Of a stretch of DNA of 42,837 nt, positions 24,498 to 33,332 are shown piece by piece. Source of the DNA: Candidatus Moranbacteria bacterium CG_4_9_14_3_um_filter_44_28 (GTDB taxonomy: Bacteria > Patescibacteriota > Minisyncoccia > Moranbacterales > UBA11712); contig PFVO01000010.1 in the NCBI GenBank assembly GCA_002790655.1, positions 1-42,837 of the forward strand, in the 5' to 3' direction. Made by a program: the position numbers and the translations under genes. Numbering within the stretch: the stretch's first letter is position 1; each line of letters starts with the position of its first letter. The notes below the pieces were generated by a model. It was given only the letters and a program-made list of their open reading frames with translations. It did no database searches and was not told the origin of the DNA.

Positions 24498-27401
24498 TTA
24501 TCGCATATATTTCCCCGTCCACGTTTTCGCCCTCGCCAATTCTCTCGGCGTCCCGGAAAATATGACGTATCCGCCTTCTTCTCCTCCTTCCGGACCGAGC
24601 TCAATCACCCAATCGGTAGAGCGGATAACGTCGAGATTGTGTTCGACAACGATAACTGTGTTTCCTTTTTCAACTAGTTCATCCAAAATCGCAAGAAGCC
24701 GTGAAACATCCTCGAAATGCAGTCCGATGGTCGGTTCGTCAAGAATATACAAGGCTTTCCCGTTTGTTCGGCGGGCAAGTTCGGTTGAAAGTTTGATTCT
24801 CTGCGCTTCCCCACCCGAGAGATTCATGGCTGATTGACCTAGTTTCAAATACCCCAGACCGACTTCGCTCAAAGTTTTTAGTTTTTCGACTACCAGCGGG
24901 AAGCGGTGAAAAAACTGAAGAGCATAATCAATGCTCATATCAAGAACTTGAGCAATATTTACTCCCTGATACTCAACTTCAAGAGTTTTTTGGTTGTATC
25001 GCGAACCCTCACAAGCCTCGCAGGGCGCGTAAAGATCCGGCAAAAGATGCATTTCAATTTTTTTCTGCCCTTCCCCCTGACAAACTTCGCAACGGCCGCC
25101 TTTCATATTGAAGCTGAAGCGCGAAGGCAAAAATCCCCGTTTTTTCGCCTCGTCCGTTCCGGCAAAGATTTCCCGGATCAGAGAAAACACACCCGTATAA
25201 GTGGCCGCGTTTGAGCGGGGCGTGCGCCCGATCGGCGACTGGTCAATGCTCACAACTTTGGAAACATTTTCCAACCCCTTTATTTTTTTGTGCTTCCCCG
25301 GTATGTCTTTTGCTCTTGAGAAATGTTTGCGCAATGCCTTTGTGAGAATATCTTCAACTAAGGTGCTTTTTCCCGATCCTGAAACGCCGGCCACAGCTAC
25401 CAGTTTCCCGAGCGGAATCGAAAAATTAATGTCCTTGAGATTATTTTCCCGCGCGCCGATTATCTCGATTTTCTTCCCGCTACCTTTGCGATAAACTTTT
25501 TTGTCAAAAACCTTTTTCTTTCCGCGCAAAAATTCTCCGGTCGAAGTTTTGGAGGAAACCAGCTTTTTGGCGGATCCTTCAAATATAATTTCTCCTCCAT
25601 CTTCTCCCGCACCGGGACCCATATCAATTATCCAGTCGGCCGAGCGGATGATTTTCCCATCATGTTCAACCACAATGACGCTCGATCCTTCCTGCTTCAA
25701 TTTCCGGAAAGTGTTTATTAGTCTTTCTGTATCGCGCTCGTGAAGACCAACTGTTGGCTCGTCGAGGATATATAAAATTCCAGTCAGCCCCGACCCGATT
25801 TGAGTGGCCAGGCGCACCCTTTGCGCCTCCCCACCGGAAAGAGAATTGGCACCCCGGGACAATTTCAAATAGCCAAGACCTGTTTCGCAAAGATGGCCGA
25901 CAATTTTCTCCGTTTCCCTGTAAATTTCATTAAATAGATTTTCTTCCGCCGAAGACAACTTTGCGCTTCTGATAATTTTTTTGATTTGCGAATTAAAATT
26001 ATCAAGGCTGATCTCGCAAATATCGTGAACGGATTTCCCGCCGATTTTCACCGCAAGTGTTTCCGGTTTTAAGCGTTTTCCCTCACAAACAGGGCAAGTC
26101 TTGATAATCATATATTTCTCGACTTCGCCCCGGACAAAATCAGAGCCGGCCTCTTTGTATTTTCGTTCGAGCATCGGCACAATTCCTTCGTAATTCAACT
26201 CTTTGTCTCCGTAAAGAATCGCACCGAGAGCCGCGTTATTTAAATCTTTTATAGGTTTATCCAAAGAAAAATTATACTCTTTTGACAGTACTTCGAGTAA
26301 CTTGTGATACCTGTTGTGGTTCCCCCCGCGCAGTCCCAGTCCGCTCCAGGGCTTTACTGCTCCTTCGCGAATGGAAAGATTTTTGTTGGGAATAATCTGA
26401 TCAATATCCACCTCCAGTTTTGTTCCAAGTCCCGAACAAGAGAGGCATGCTCCCTCCGGGCTGTTGAAAGAAAAATGGCGCGGCGTTATTTCGAAAATTG
26501 TTACTTCGCAATCACTGCAAACAAGATAGCGATTATATTTCTTTTCGGGGCCGCCGTCAAGCAAAGCGACGATAACTTCGCCTTGCCCCAGCTTCATGGC
26601 TGTTTCAATAGAATCAATGAGTCTCTCTCGGTCCTGAAAATTATTTGATATATTTATGCGATCAACCACAATTTCAAGACTTTCAATTTCCCCGTCGTCT
26701 TTTCCGAGATTCACCCCGCACCACAGCTTTACCTCCGCGACTCCCTGTGGTGCGGGGTGAATCTGATCGGAGGCAATAATTTTTTTGTTGATTCGAAGTC
26801 TCGCATATCCCGATTGCCAAATTTGGGAAATTTTTTGAGTTGCCTTTTCCTTCTCAATCTGGACTGGAGCTAAAATTGCAATCTGCTCCTTATTGCCTCT
26901 GTAAAGACCAATAACTTCTTCAGCCACTTCGCCGGCGGTTTTCCGCGAAAGCGGTTTTTGACATTTTGGGCAGTACGGTTTCCCGATTTGGGAAAACAAG
27001 ATGCGAAGATAGTCATAAATCTCCGTAATTGTGCCTACCGTCGAGCGCGGAGAGCGGTTGACATTCACCTGATTAATGGCAATTACCGGCGAAAGGTTTT
27101 CAATTTTGTCCACGTCGGGTTTGGCCATAACGTTCAGGAACTGCCGGGCGTAAGCTGACAAATTCTCAACATATCGGCGGTGCCCCTCGGCAAAAATCGT
27201 ATCAAACGCCAAAGACGACTTCCCTGATCCGGAAAGTCCGGTGATGACTACCAGTTTGTCGCGCGGAATCTTAACTGATATATTTTTCAAATTATTCACC
27301 CGCGCCCCTTTGACGATGAGATGCGATTTGTTTCCGCCAGATTTATTGGCGCCAGCCAGAGGCTGGTCAGCCTTTGGCTGAGATCCGCCTTTGGCGGACA
27401 T
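24498..27401 (-). CDS. uvrA: excinuclease ABC subunit A
   Basis: A 967-residue damage-recognition ATPase of nucleotide excision repair. The first ABC half has Walker [11 protein letters not shown], and the signature [16 protein letters not shown] lies mid-protein. The second half has [22 protein letters not shown] and [11 protein letters not shown]. Zinc-binding Cys pairs appear in CPKC, CSDC...CLSC, CPVC and the C-terminal CEVC...CEAC module. The start is ATG 27401; a GTG at 27413 is less likely. The N-terminus has about 28 extra residues ([20 protein letters not shown]) encoded by three consecutive small hairpins. Near residue 218 an insert [16 protein letters not shown] comes from the CCCCGCACCACAG palindrome. 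Both extras lie outside the ATPase motifs. Confidence 0.96.
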   Translation of the reverse strand: MSAKGGSQPKADQPLAGANKSGGNKSHLIVKGARVNNLKNISVKIPRDKLVVITGLSGSGKSSLAFDTIFAEGHRRYVENLSAYARQFLNVMAKPDVDKIENLSPVIAINQVNVNRSPRSTVGTITEIYDYLRILFSQIGKPYCPKCQKPLSRKTAGEVAEEVIGLYRGNKEQIAILAPVQIEKEKATQKISQIWQSGYARLRINKKIIASDQIHPAPQGVAEVKLWCGVNLGKDDGEIESLEIVVDRINISNNFQDRERLIDSIETAMKLGQGEVIVALLDGGPEKKYNRYLVCSDCEVTIFEITPRHFSFNSPEGACLSCSGLGTKLEVDIDQIIPNKNLSIREGAVKPWSGLGLRGGNHNRYHKLLEVLSKEYNFSLDKPIKDLNNAALGAILYGDKELNYEGIVPMLERKYKEAGSDFVRGEVEKYMIIKTCPVCEGKRLKPETLAVKIGGKSVHDICEISLDNFNSQIKKIIRSAKLSSAEENLFNEIYRETEKIVGHLCETGLGYLKLSRGANSLSGGEAQRVRLATQIGSGLTGILYILDEPTVGLHERDTERLINTFRKLKQEGSSVIVVEHDGKIIRSADWIIDMGPGAGEDGGEIIFEGSAKKLVSSKTSTGEFLRGKKKVFDKKVYRKGSGKKIEIIGARENNLKDINFSIPLGKLVAVAGVSGSGKSTLVEDILTKALRKHFSRAKDIPGKHKKIKGLENVSKVVSIDQSPIGRTPRSNAATYTGVFSLIREIFAGTDEAKKRGFLPSRFSFNMKGGRCEVCQGEGQKKIEMHLLPDLYAPCEACEGSRYNQKTLEVEYQGVNIAQVLDMSIDYALQFFHRFPLVVEKLKTLSEVGLGYLKLGQSAMNLSGGEAQRIKLSTELARRTNGKALYILDEPTIGLHFEDVSRLLAILDELVEKGNTVIVVEHNLDVIRSTDWVIELGPEGGEEGGYVIFSGTPRELARAKTWTGKYMR
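26712..26759. repeat. in-gene palindromic repeat, copy 3 (CCCCGCACCACAG family), in uvrA
   Basis: CACCCCGCACCACAG (26712-26726) pairs perfectly over 15 bases with CTGTGGTGCGGGGTG (26745-26759), with an 18-base centre. The total is 48 bases (16 codons), so it preserves the reading frame. Confidence 0.92.
27352..27398. repeat. three consecutive mini-hairpins at the uvrA 5' end
   Basis: CCAGCC-AGA-GGCTGG, TCAGCC-TTT-GGCTGA and TCCGCC-TTT-GGCGGA follow one another with 0-2 bases between. Each is 15 bases with a six-pair stem and three-base loop, so each keeps the frame. Confidence 0.85.
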
Positions 27402-27645
27402 TTTATCTAACACGATATTATTATGAAATGATATTATATGCCCCCAATGAGAATCCCTGCTTGCCGGCAGGCAAAAGAAAACTGTTTATCCAGCTTCAGT
27501 TGCCAAGCAATAATTTAATATAGAAGCTATAAGCATTAAACTTTGATGAAGAAAAAAACCGAATCATTATTTCGCAACTGGGGCTGAACTAAGTGTTTAT
27601 TGTATAGCAGAAAATAAAAAAAGTAAAGCCCCGTGGTTAAACCAA

Positions 27646-27680
27646 AAACCCAAGAGCCGAGCTCTTGGGTTTCTTTTTTT
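27646..27680 (-). terminator. RNase J terminator, possibly bidirectional
   Basis: AAACCCAAGAGC (27646-27657), loop CGA, GCTCTTGGGTTT (27661-27672), a perfect 12-base stem. T-tracts follow on both strands (minus TTTTTGG, plus CTTTTTTT). Confidence 0.85.
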
Positions 27681-27694
27681 CCAAAGACTTTTCG

Positions 27695-29398
27695 CTACAC
27701 CTCGATCATCACCGGCAAAACCATCGGGCGGCGCTGGGTTTTGGAATAGAGGAACTGGCCGACGACGTCGCGGATTTCGTCTTTGACGTAGGACCAGTTA
27801 ACGTTAGCATCCTTTGAGGTCGCGTGATGAACCACTTCTTTCACTTTCCTTTTAGTCGCGTTCACCAGATCAAAATTTTCTTTGACGTAGATGAATCCGC
27901 GGCTGGTTACCTGCGGCTCGCCGATGACGCGCTTGGTTTTGGAATCAATGATTGTCACAATCGTGAACATACCGTCGCGCGCCAAGATTTGCCGGTCGCG
28001 AAGAACCACCTGCCCAATATCGCCGACGCCCAGTCCGTCAACCATAACATAATTCGAAGGCGCTTTCTCTTCAGTAAGTTTCCCGTTCCCGCGATAGTCA
28101 AATTCAATCACCTGTCCGTTGTCCCCGAGAAAAATATTCTCCGGCTTCATTCCGACTTGTTCCGCCAGTTCTCCGTGGAGTTTTCGCATATAGAAATGGC
28201 CGTGAAACGGAATCAGGTATTTGGGCCGCAGGAGATTTATCATCATCTTGAGGTCCTCCTGACGGGCATGTCCGCCGGCGTGAACATCAAGTATTTCGGA
28301 ATGAATTACCCGCGCTCCTTTCCGGCATAACCCATCCTTGAGACTTTGCACTGTCCGCTCGTTTCCCGGAACAACCGAGGAAGAAAATATCACCGTGTCG
28401 TTTTTGTGGATTTTGACGAAGCGGTGTTCGCTGTTGATAATCCGCATCAGCACCGCTTTATCCTCGCCTTGCGCTCCGGTACAGATGATCGTCACTTTAT
28501 TGTCCGGATAATCATTGACTTCATTTATCGGAATGAGGGTGTTCTTTTTTACCTCAAGATATCCGAGTGTCCGCGCGATTTCCACGTTGGTCCGCATAGA
28601 ATAGCCGTCAATGGCCACTTTGCGGTTGTATTTTTCAGAAAGTTGAATGAGCTGCTGGATACGGGAAATCAGCGCCGCGAACGTTGCCGCGATGATGCGG
28701 CCTTCCATCTGTTCAAATATCTCATCAAGATTTTTCCTGATAGTTGACTCGGAAAGTGAATACCCCGGCGTCTGGCTGTCAGTTGAGTCACTCATAAGCG
28801 CGAGCACTCCCTCACTCCCGATGCGGGCGATTTTGGCAATATCGGCCGGCGCGTCCCCGACGGGGCTGTGGTCAAACTTGAAATCCCCCGTCACGACAAC
28901 CGTTCCCACGGGAGTAGTGATGGCCAGACCCACCGCGTCGGGAATAGTGTGATTGACGTGGAAAAATTCAATGTTGAAAGCGCCAAGAGACAGCCGGTCA
29001 ATCTTTTTCACCACTTTTACGTTGATGGGAATTTTGTACTCTTCCTGGCGCTTGAGAATGATTCCACGCGTGAGCTCGGTCGCGTAAACCGTGGGATTGC
29101 CGAGCTTGGGAATGAGATGCGGAATAGCCCCGATGTGGTCGTAGTGCCCATGGGTGATAATCACTCCGCGGATATTTTTTTCCTTGCCGCGAAGATAATC
29201 CGCGTTGGGGATTATATAGTCAATCCCTAGCATATCCTCTTCCGGAAACTGGAGTCCCATATCAACGATAATGATGTCTTTCCCGTATTCAAAGACAGTC
29301 ATATTGCGGCCGACTTCTTCGAGTCCCCCAATGGGGATAACTCTCAAATTGTTTTTGACGCTGGCTCTTCCGCCGCGTCGCGATCTTGTTGCAATCAT
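27695..29398 (-). CDS. rnj: ribonuclease J
   Basis: A 567-residue metallo-beta-lactamase/beta-CASP nuclease acting in mRNA decay and rRNA/tRNA maturation as endo- and 5'-3' exonuclease. The zinc motif HGHYDH is at 83-88 (THGHYDHIGAIPHLI), VTGDFKFDHSP and MSDSTD complete the active site, and PFHGHFYMRKLH and the C-terminal domain follow. The N-terminus begins with a basic stretch (RSRRGGRASVK) before the canonical LRVIPIGGLEEVG. It lies downstream of tRNA-Leu, with its own possible promoter at 29423-29452. RNase J in place of RNase E is typical of many monoderm-like bacteria. Confidence 0.95.
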   Translation of the reverse strand: MIATRSRRGGRASVKNNLRVIPIGGLEEVGRNMTVFEYGKDIIIVDMGLQFPEEDMLGIDYIIPNADYLRGKEKNIRGVIITHGHYDHIGAIPHLIPKLGNPTVYATELTRGIILKRQEEYKIPINVKVVKKIDRLSLGAFNIEFFHVNHTIPDAVGLAITTPVGTVVVTGDFKFDHSPVGDAPADIAKIARIGSEGVLALMSDSTDSQTPGYSLSESTIRKNLDEIFEQMEGRIIAATFAALISRIQQLIQLSEKYNRKVAIDGYSMRTNVEIARTLGYLEVKKNTLIPINEVNDYPDNKVTIICTGAQGEDKAVLMRIINSEHRFVKIHKNDTVIFSSSVVPGNERTVQSLKDGLCRKGARVIHSEILDVHAGGHARQEDLKMMINLLRPKYLIPFHGHFYMRKLHGELAEQVGMKPENIFLGDNGQVIEFDYRGNGKLTEEKAPSNYVMVDGLGVGDIGQVVLRDRQILARDGMFTIVTIIDSKTKRVIGEPQVTSRGFIYVKENFDLVNATKRKVKEVVHHATSKDANVNWSYVKDEIRDVVGQFLYSKTQRRPMVLPVMIEV

Positions 29399-29422
29399 TT
29401 TTGTAGTTTGTAGTTAGTAGCT

Positions 29423-29452
29423 AGTATAAATTATTAAGCATCTAGCTAGTAA
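29423..29452 (-). promoter_or_regulatory. possible rnj promoter
   Basis: On the minus strand TTACTA (29447-29452), an 18-base spacer and TATACT (29423-29428), 25 bases before the rnj ATG. Confidence 0.4.
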
Positions 29453-29481
29453 CAGATTTAATTAGAAGGCTAATTAGTTTG

Positions 29482-29565
29482 TGCCTTGGGGGAGAGTCGA
29501 ACTCCCAATCCCTTGCGAGAACATGGTCCTGAACCATGCGCGTATGCCAATTCCGCCACCAAGGC
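29482..29565 (-). tRNA. tRNA-Leu (anticodon CAG)
   Basis: An 84-base class II tRNA on the minus strand: acceptor GCCTTGG pairs with CCAAGGC, the D-arm has TGGCGGAATTGGCA, the anticodon stem CATGG/CCATG holds TTCAGGA (anticodon CAG), a long variable arm (TTCTCGCAAGGGA) follows, and the T-arm is GGGAGTTCGACTCTCCC. Discriminator A; CCA is not encoded. Confidence 0.95.
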
Positions 29566-29588
29566 ATTTCGGGCAGGTCTGCCAGTTC

Positions 29589-29620
29589 CCCGCCTCGACT
29601 CGCCATCTCGGCGAGGCGGG
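29589..29620. repeat. GC-rich palindrome upstream of tRNA-Leu
   Basis: CCCGCCTCG (29589-29597) pairs with CGAGGCGGG (29612-29620); an alternative CTCGCC/GGCGAG pairing is inside. It lies in the transcribed leader of tRNA-Leu and shares CCTCGCCGAG with the ssb linker region at 39689-39698. Confidence 0.65.
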
Positions 29621-29738
29621 CGCCACTCGCCCAAAAGAAACGAATAGCCAAAAATGGCTTAAGAAAGGGTAAATTTGAAGCAAATACCGATTTTTCCGGC
29701 TTTGGTTTTATTGAAAAAAAGTAGCTTGTAATCAAAAG

Positions 29739-29767
29739 ATTCTAGCACAACCAATCTACTTTGTCAA
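29739..29767 (-). promoter_or_regulatory. strong promoter for tRNA-Leu
   Basis: On the minus strand consensus TTGACA (29762-29767), a 17-base spacer and TAGAAT (29739-29744) with TGC before the -10. A second TTGACA lies just upstream. It overlaps the end of the isomerase gene. Confidence 0.85.
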
Positions 29768-30786
29768 ACCTGTGTCAATTTTTTCTTCAATTCTTCCACC
29801 ATCTCTATTGGAGTGGGATCAATTTCGTATTTGAGAGCAAGGTAATATGACGCCCAGTAGCCGATTTGAAGAGTGGCGAAAATGCGGTATAACATTACAT
29901 CTTCGGGCATATCAACGATCGTCGAATCCACATCGTAATTCTTCAAAATATCAGAAGTAACTTTGATTCGCTTCAAATTGCCTGGATGATCTTTCTGATC
30001 CCGCAATATAATCAAATGAAATTTTCCCTGCAATTTTGTGAAACCAACCATCTCGTTATGGTTCAGTTCCGGGAAAAAATTCCAAAAGGCTGGCGTCTTG
30101 GCATTTTCATTGAGCATAATTTTCCAGATCATCGCCAGCGACTTGAATTTGGTTGAGCCGTAAATCACTGGTGTTTTTCCTACCAGTTCCCCCGCAACTT
30201 TTTCTCCCTGTTCCCGAAATTCTTTTTCGTTTTCTTTTAATTTATTCGCAGTCTCCTCAAATTTTTCTCGCTCGTCTTCGATCATCCCGGAATTTACCAA
30301 AATCTGGAATACCGCTGCCAAATTATAGCCCGTTGCCATTCTCGGCTGAATTCCCAAGGGCATCTTTACATAAGGAATATTATTTTTTTCGCAAAGTTCA
30401 AGAACTTTTCCTCCCGCCGCAATCCCGACGCAGGGAAGATTATTTTTTAATGCCTCTTCAAAAGATGAAATCGTCTCTTCTGTATTTCCTGAATAAGACG
30501 AAATTATATTGAGACAATTATCAAAGGCTTCCGGCGGAAGAGTATAAAAGCGATTCTGATAAACTCCGAAACGATGATTGGCCGATGGATTTTTGCGGAA
30601 TAAATCGTGAAGATAAATCCGAAGCAAATTCCCGGGAAGCGCCGAACCTCCCATGCCAGAGATCTCGATAGCTTTGAATTTGCCTTCAACTTTCACGTCT
30701 TTAGCCAATTCCAGACCCTTGATTAGTTGATCGGGAATATTTTTGATAACTTCATAGAGATTTTCTTTGTCAATTTTGTTTTGCAT
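29764..30786 (-). CDS. bifunctional phosphoglucose/phosphomannose isomerase
   Basis: A 340-residue SIS-domain isomerase that interconverts glucose-6-P, fructose-6-P and mannose-6-P. SIS motifs are ISGMGGSALPGNLL (about 43-56) and ISSYSGNTEETISSFEEA; the C-terminal domain has FFPELNHNEMVGF, containing the conserved Glu and His of the PGI/PMI type. The start is ATG 30786; a GTG two codons upstream is possible. It begins eight bases after the peptide-binding protein gene, so the two are probably co-transcribed. It can feed the mutase at 34392 and guanylyltransferase at 35843. Confidence 0.92.
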   Translation of the reverse strand: MQNKIDKENLYEVIKNIPDQLIKGLELAKDVKVEGKFKAIEISGMGGSALPGNLLRIYLHDLFRKNPSANHRFGVYQNRFYTLPPEAFDNCLNIISSYSGNTEETISSFEEALKNNLPCVGIAAGGKVLELCEKNNIPYVKMPLGIQPRMATGYNLAAVFQILVNSGMIEDEREKFEETANKLKENEKEFREQGEKVAGELVGKTPVIYGSTKFKSLAMIWKIMLNENAKTPAFWNFFPELNHNEMVGFTKLQGKFHLIILRDQKDHPGNLKRIKVTSDILKNYDVDSTIVDMPEDVMLYRIFATLQIGYWASYYLALKYEIDPTPIEMVEELKKKLTQV

Positions 30787-30794
30787 AAACACAA

Positions 30795-32468
30795 TTATTT
30801 TCTAATTCTTTTTGTCTTCATATACCATTCCGTCACATTGGCAAATCTTTTATCCGGCGTGTTCATCGAATTTATTTCAATCCCCTGAACTTTTTTGTTG
30901 GTTATGCAAAGATAATTGGGACTGTAGAGGAAAACCACTGGCACATCCTCGCTTACGCTCTGTTGAAATTCTTTGTACAACCCCATTCTCTTTTCATTGT
31001 CGGCCTCCTGTCTTATTTTTTCCAAAATTTTATCCACGCTCTGATTGGAATAGAGCGCCAGATTCAGTCCCGGATCTCTCGTCTGCGACGAGCTCCAAAA
31101 AGCGTACGGATCCGGATCGATGCCCAGCGTCTGACCGAAAAGAAGAGCTTCGTATTCCCTCGGACGGATGTAATTTTGCTGAACGTCGGCCGCGTCAAGA
31201 GACTCGACATTCACTTTCACTCCAATTGCTTCCCATTGTTTTTCTAGTATTTCCGCAGTCTGGGCCAAATCCGGCCAATCTGTCGCCACAAGTTTCACTT
31301 CCAGCGGCTGGCTGTCTTTTTTGCGAAAGCCGTCTTCGCTTTTTTTCCATCCTGCGTTATCCAAGGTCTTGTTTGCCTCATCGATATTATACTCAAATTT
31401 TTTTATGTCATCCGTCGCTCCAAATAATCCGGGAGGAATTGGAGAATAAATTTCCTTTCCCTCTCCTCCCAGAACTTCGTTTATGATCGCTTTTCTGTCA
31501 GTGGCAAGCGAAAGAGCTTTTCTCACGTCGCGATCAGCCAGAACCTTGCTCTTCTGCTGGTTGAGAAAAACCGCGAAATAGCGGGGAATGTTTATGGAAT
31601 GCACGTCCGCGCTGCGGCGGCTCTTGAGATCCTTAAGCCCCGAGGGGGACAAATAGCTCAAACCAAAAACTTGCTTGTTGTTATAGGCCTCAAGCATCGA
31701 ATCCTCGTCAAAATAGAAAGAAAAGCTGATCCGGCTAATGAAAGGTTTTTGGCCAAAATAATTTTCATTCACTTCAAGATCATAAGAAAGAATGTTGCCG
31801 TCCGGATCCTTCTCAAAATCCGAAAATTTGTATGGCCCTGTCCCGACCGGCCGAAGATTGTATTCGGCCAGTGGAAAATTCGCCGGCGCGATCGTCTCCC
31901 AGATGTGTCTTGGTAAAATGCCAATCGTCAGATTATTGAGAAAAAAAGCGTAAGGAGCCTGAAGAATGAAGCGCACCGTGCTTTCATCATCTGTTTCAAC
32001 GCCCACCCCCTGCCAGATCTGCCGCAGGGGACTTTTAAAGGCCGGATCCTGGATGGCCTGAATGGTAAAAAGAACATCATCAGCCGTAAAAGGCTCGCCA
32101 TCATGCCATTTCACATCTTTTTTCAACTTTATCGTATAGGTCAGCCCGCTTTTGTCAGTTTCATAATCCTCGGCAAGATCAGGAATGATTTTTCCGTCCG
32201 CGTCATATTTGAAAAGGCCGGAAAAAACAAGGGCGCACAGATCCTGATCGGCGTCGCTTCCCCGGGCAAGAATCGGATTGATATACATCGGCTGACCGAC
32301 AATTCCTTCGGAATAATCACCTCCCGGAACCGGAATGGGTTTTGTAAAATGATAATAAAACCCGACAACGGTTGCGATCAAAGAAGCAACCAAGACAAGA
32401 ATCAGAACATTGACCGTAATTTTCTCTTTGTGAGACAAAACTTGAGAAAGTCTCTGCCAAATACTCAT
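30795..32468 (-). CDS. membrane-anchored oligopeptide-binding protein (SBP family 5)
   Basis: A 557-residue DppA/OppA-type substrate-binding protein. An N-terminal membrane helix (about 18-41, VNVLILVLVASLIATVVGFYY) replaces the usual lipobox, so it is anchored by the helix. The mature part has PMYINPILARGSDADQD, LVFSGLFKYDADGKIIPDLAEDYE, KKDVKWHDGEPFTADDVLFT and VPVVFLYSPNYL, the family landmarks. The track start at 32702 overlaps secG; the ATG at 32468 (MSIWQRLSQ) is chosen. No permease or ATPase genes adjoin it, so its transporter, if any, is elsewhere. It might instead act as a peptide receptor or chaperone-like capture protein. Confidence 0.9.
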   Translation of the reverse strand: MSIWQRLSQVLSHKEKITVNVLILVLVASLIATVVGFYYHFTKPIPVPGGDYSEGIVGQPMYINPILARGSDADQDLCALVFSGLFKYDADGKIIPDLAEDYETDKSGLTYTIKLKKDVKWHDGEPFTADDVLFTIQAIQDPAFKSPLRQIWQGVGVETDDESTVRFILQAPYAFFLNNLTIGILPRHIWETIAPANFPLAEYNLRPVGTGPYKFSDFEKDPDGNILSYDLEVNENYFGQKPFISRISFSFYFDEDSMLEAYNNKQVFGLSYLSPSGLKDLKSRRSADVHSINIPRYFAVFLNQQKSKVLADRDVRKALSLATDRKAIINEVLGGEGKEIYSPIPPGLFGATDDIKKFEYNIDEANKTLDNAGWKKSEDGFRKKDSQPLEVKLVATDWPDLAQTAEILEKQWEAIGVKVNVESLDAADVQQNYIRPREYEALLFGQTLGIDPDPYAFWSSSQTRDPGLNLALYSNQSVDKILEKIRQEADNEKRMGLYKEFQQSVSEDVPVVFLYSPNYLCITNKKVQGIEINSMNTPDKRFANVTEWYMKTKRIRK

Positions 32469-32490
32469 TGAAAAATATAGATCACAAGAA

Positions 32491-32721
32491 TTAAATTCCT
32501 TGGGACGAAAGATAAAATATGACCACTGAAAATCCAATAAAAAGCGCGCCCAAAACAATGCTTCCCCAGAACAAGAATTTTTCAAATCCTCTCTTGGTAT
32601 AATAGCCTCCAAAGTCTCCCCCAAAAGTCGCCGAAAGCCCTGCTCCCCTGTTCTGAAGCAGAATCGAAGCCGTAAGCAGTATCGAAATAATAATTTGTCC
32701 AAAAATTAATCCTTTTTCCAT
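32491..32721 (-). CDS. secG: preprotein translocase subunit SecG
   Basis: A 76-residue protein with two membrane helices (about 6-22 and 49-71) joined by the conserved LLQNRGAGLSATFGGDFGG loop. SecG assists SecYE-mediated protein export. Length and loop fit the family. It lies six bases after the small membrane protein gene and 22 bases before the peptide-binding protein, which is itself a Sec substrate. Confidence 0.93.
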   Translation of the reverse strand: MEKGLIFGQIIISILLTASILLQNRGAGLSATFGGDFGGYYTKRGFEKFLFWGSIVLGALFIGFSVVIFYLSSQGI

Positions 32722-32727
32722 AATTTT

Positions 32728-33081
32728 TCAATGTTCATTTTCGCTAATAAGAGATGAGACGAGATAGTTTATCGTACTTATTACGACCACTGCCCAAAAA
32801 GCGGCTGTCCAGGTATCGATAATGAGAGTCCTTGCAACTTTAGCGGCTAAATTGAGCATAAGAACATTTATGACAATTGTAAATAGCCCGAGAGTAATCC
32901 AGATCAAGGGGGTGGAAATTATTTTTACTATTGGTTTTATGAAAAAGTTGATGAAACCCAGCACTGCGCCAGTGAGAATCAGCCATTTCCAATCGCCATA
33001 AAAATGGATTCCCGGTACCAGCCGCGCCGCCGCCCAGATACCGAGAGCGTTGGAGAGGACATGTATTATGAGTCGAAGCAT
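32728..33081 (-). CDS. phage-holin-4/YvlD-like small membrane protein
   Basis: A 117-residue protein with about four membrane helices and motifs LVPGIHFYGDWKWLILTGAVLGFINFFIKPIVKI, typical of the family named from mycobacterial phage holin 4 and Bacillus YvlD. Members are common in chromosomes without phage genes and their function is unsettled. No lysis genes are nearby, so a phage role is unlikely. It heads the secG operon. Confidence 0.87.
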   Translation of the reverse strand: MLRLIIHVLSNALGIWAAARLVPGIHFYGDWKWLILTGAVLGFINFFIKPIVKIISTPLIWITLGLFTIVINVLMLNLAAKVARTLIIDTWTAAFWAVVVISTINYLVSSLISENEH

Positions 33082-33138
33082 AGAAAATAATCTTAACGAA
33101 GACTAGCATATTAAAGATAAAAGTCAACAAACCAGATA

Positions 33139-33266
33139 AATTTTCAATTTCTAATTTTCAATTTTCAAACAATGCTTAAATTTCTCAATTTTTCAATGAT
33201 TTTATTTTTGAAATTGATTCATTGGATCATTGAAAATTTTTTGAAAATTTGTAAATTGAAAATTTT
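33139..33266. repeat. AT-rich inverted repeat upstream of trpS
   Basis: The left arm AATTTTCAATTTCTAATTTT is complementary to the right arm ending TTTGTAAATTGAAAATT. Same family as 41697-41812. The -35 box of the trpS promoter starts at its right edge. Confidence 0.7.
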
Positions 33267-33294
33267 GACAGAAAGCTTCCTTTAACTCTATTAT
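33265..33294 (+). promoter_or_regulatory. trpS promoter
   Basis: Consensus TTGACA (33265-33270), an 18-base spacer and TATTAT (33289-33294), 38 bases before the ATG. Confidence 0.75.
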
Positions 33295-33332
33295 AACCCT
33301 AGCTAACACCAATAATCAAGTAATCAAGACTT

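Noticed and set aside
29442-29735. 97-residue minus-strand ORF (and shorter shadows) around 29.5 kb
   Set aside because: It spans tRNA-Leu and its leader palindrome; the peptide (WRNWHTRMVQDHVLARDWEFDSPP) is translated tRNA.
32728-33081. Phage holin implying a prophage
   Set aside because: The family is widespread in chromosomes and no phage structural, lysis or integrase genes are present.
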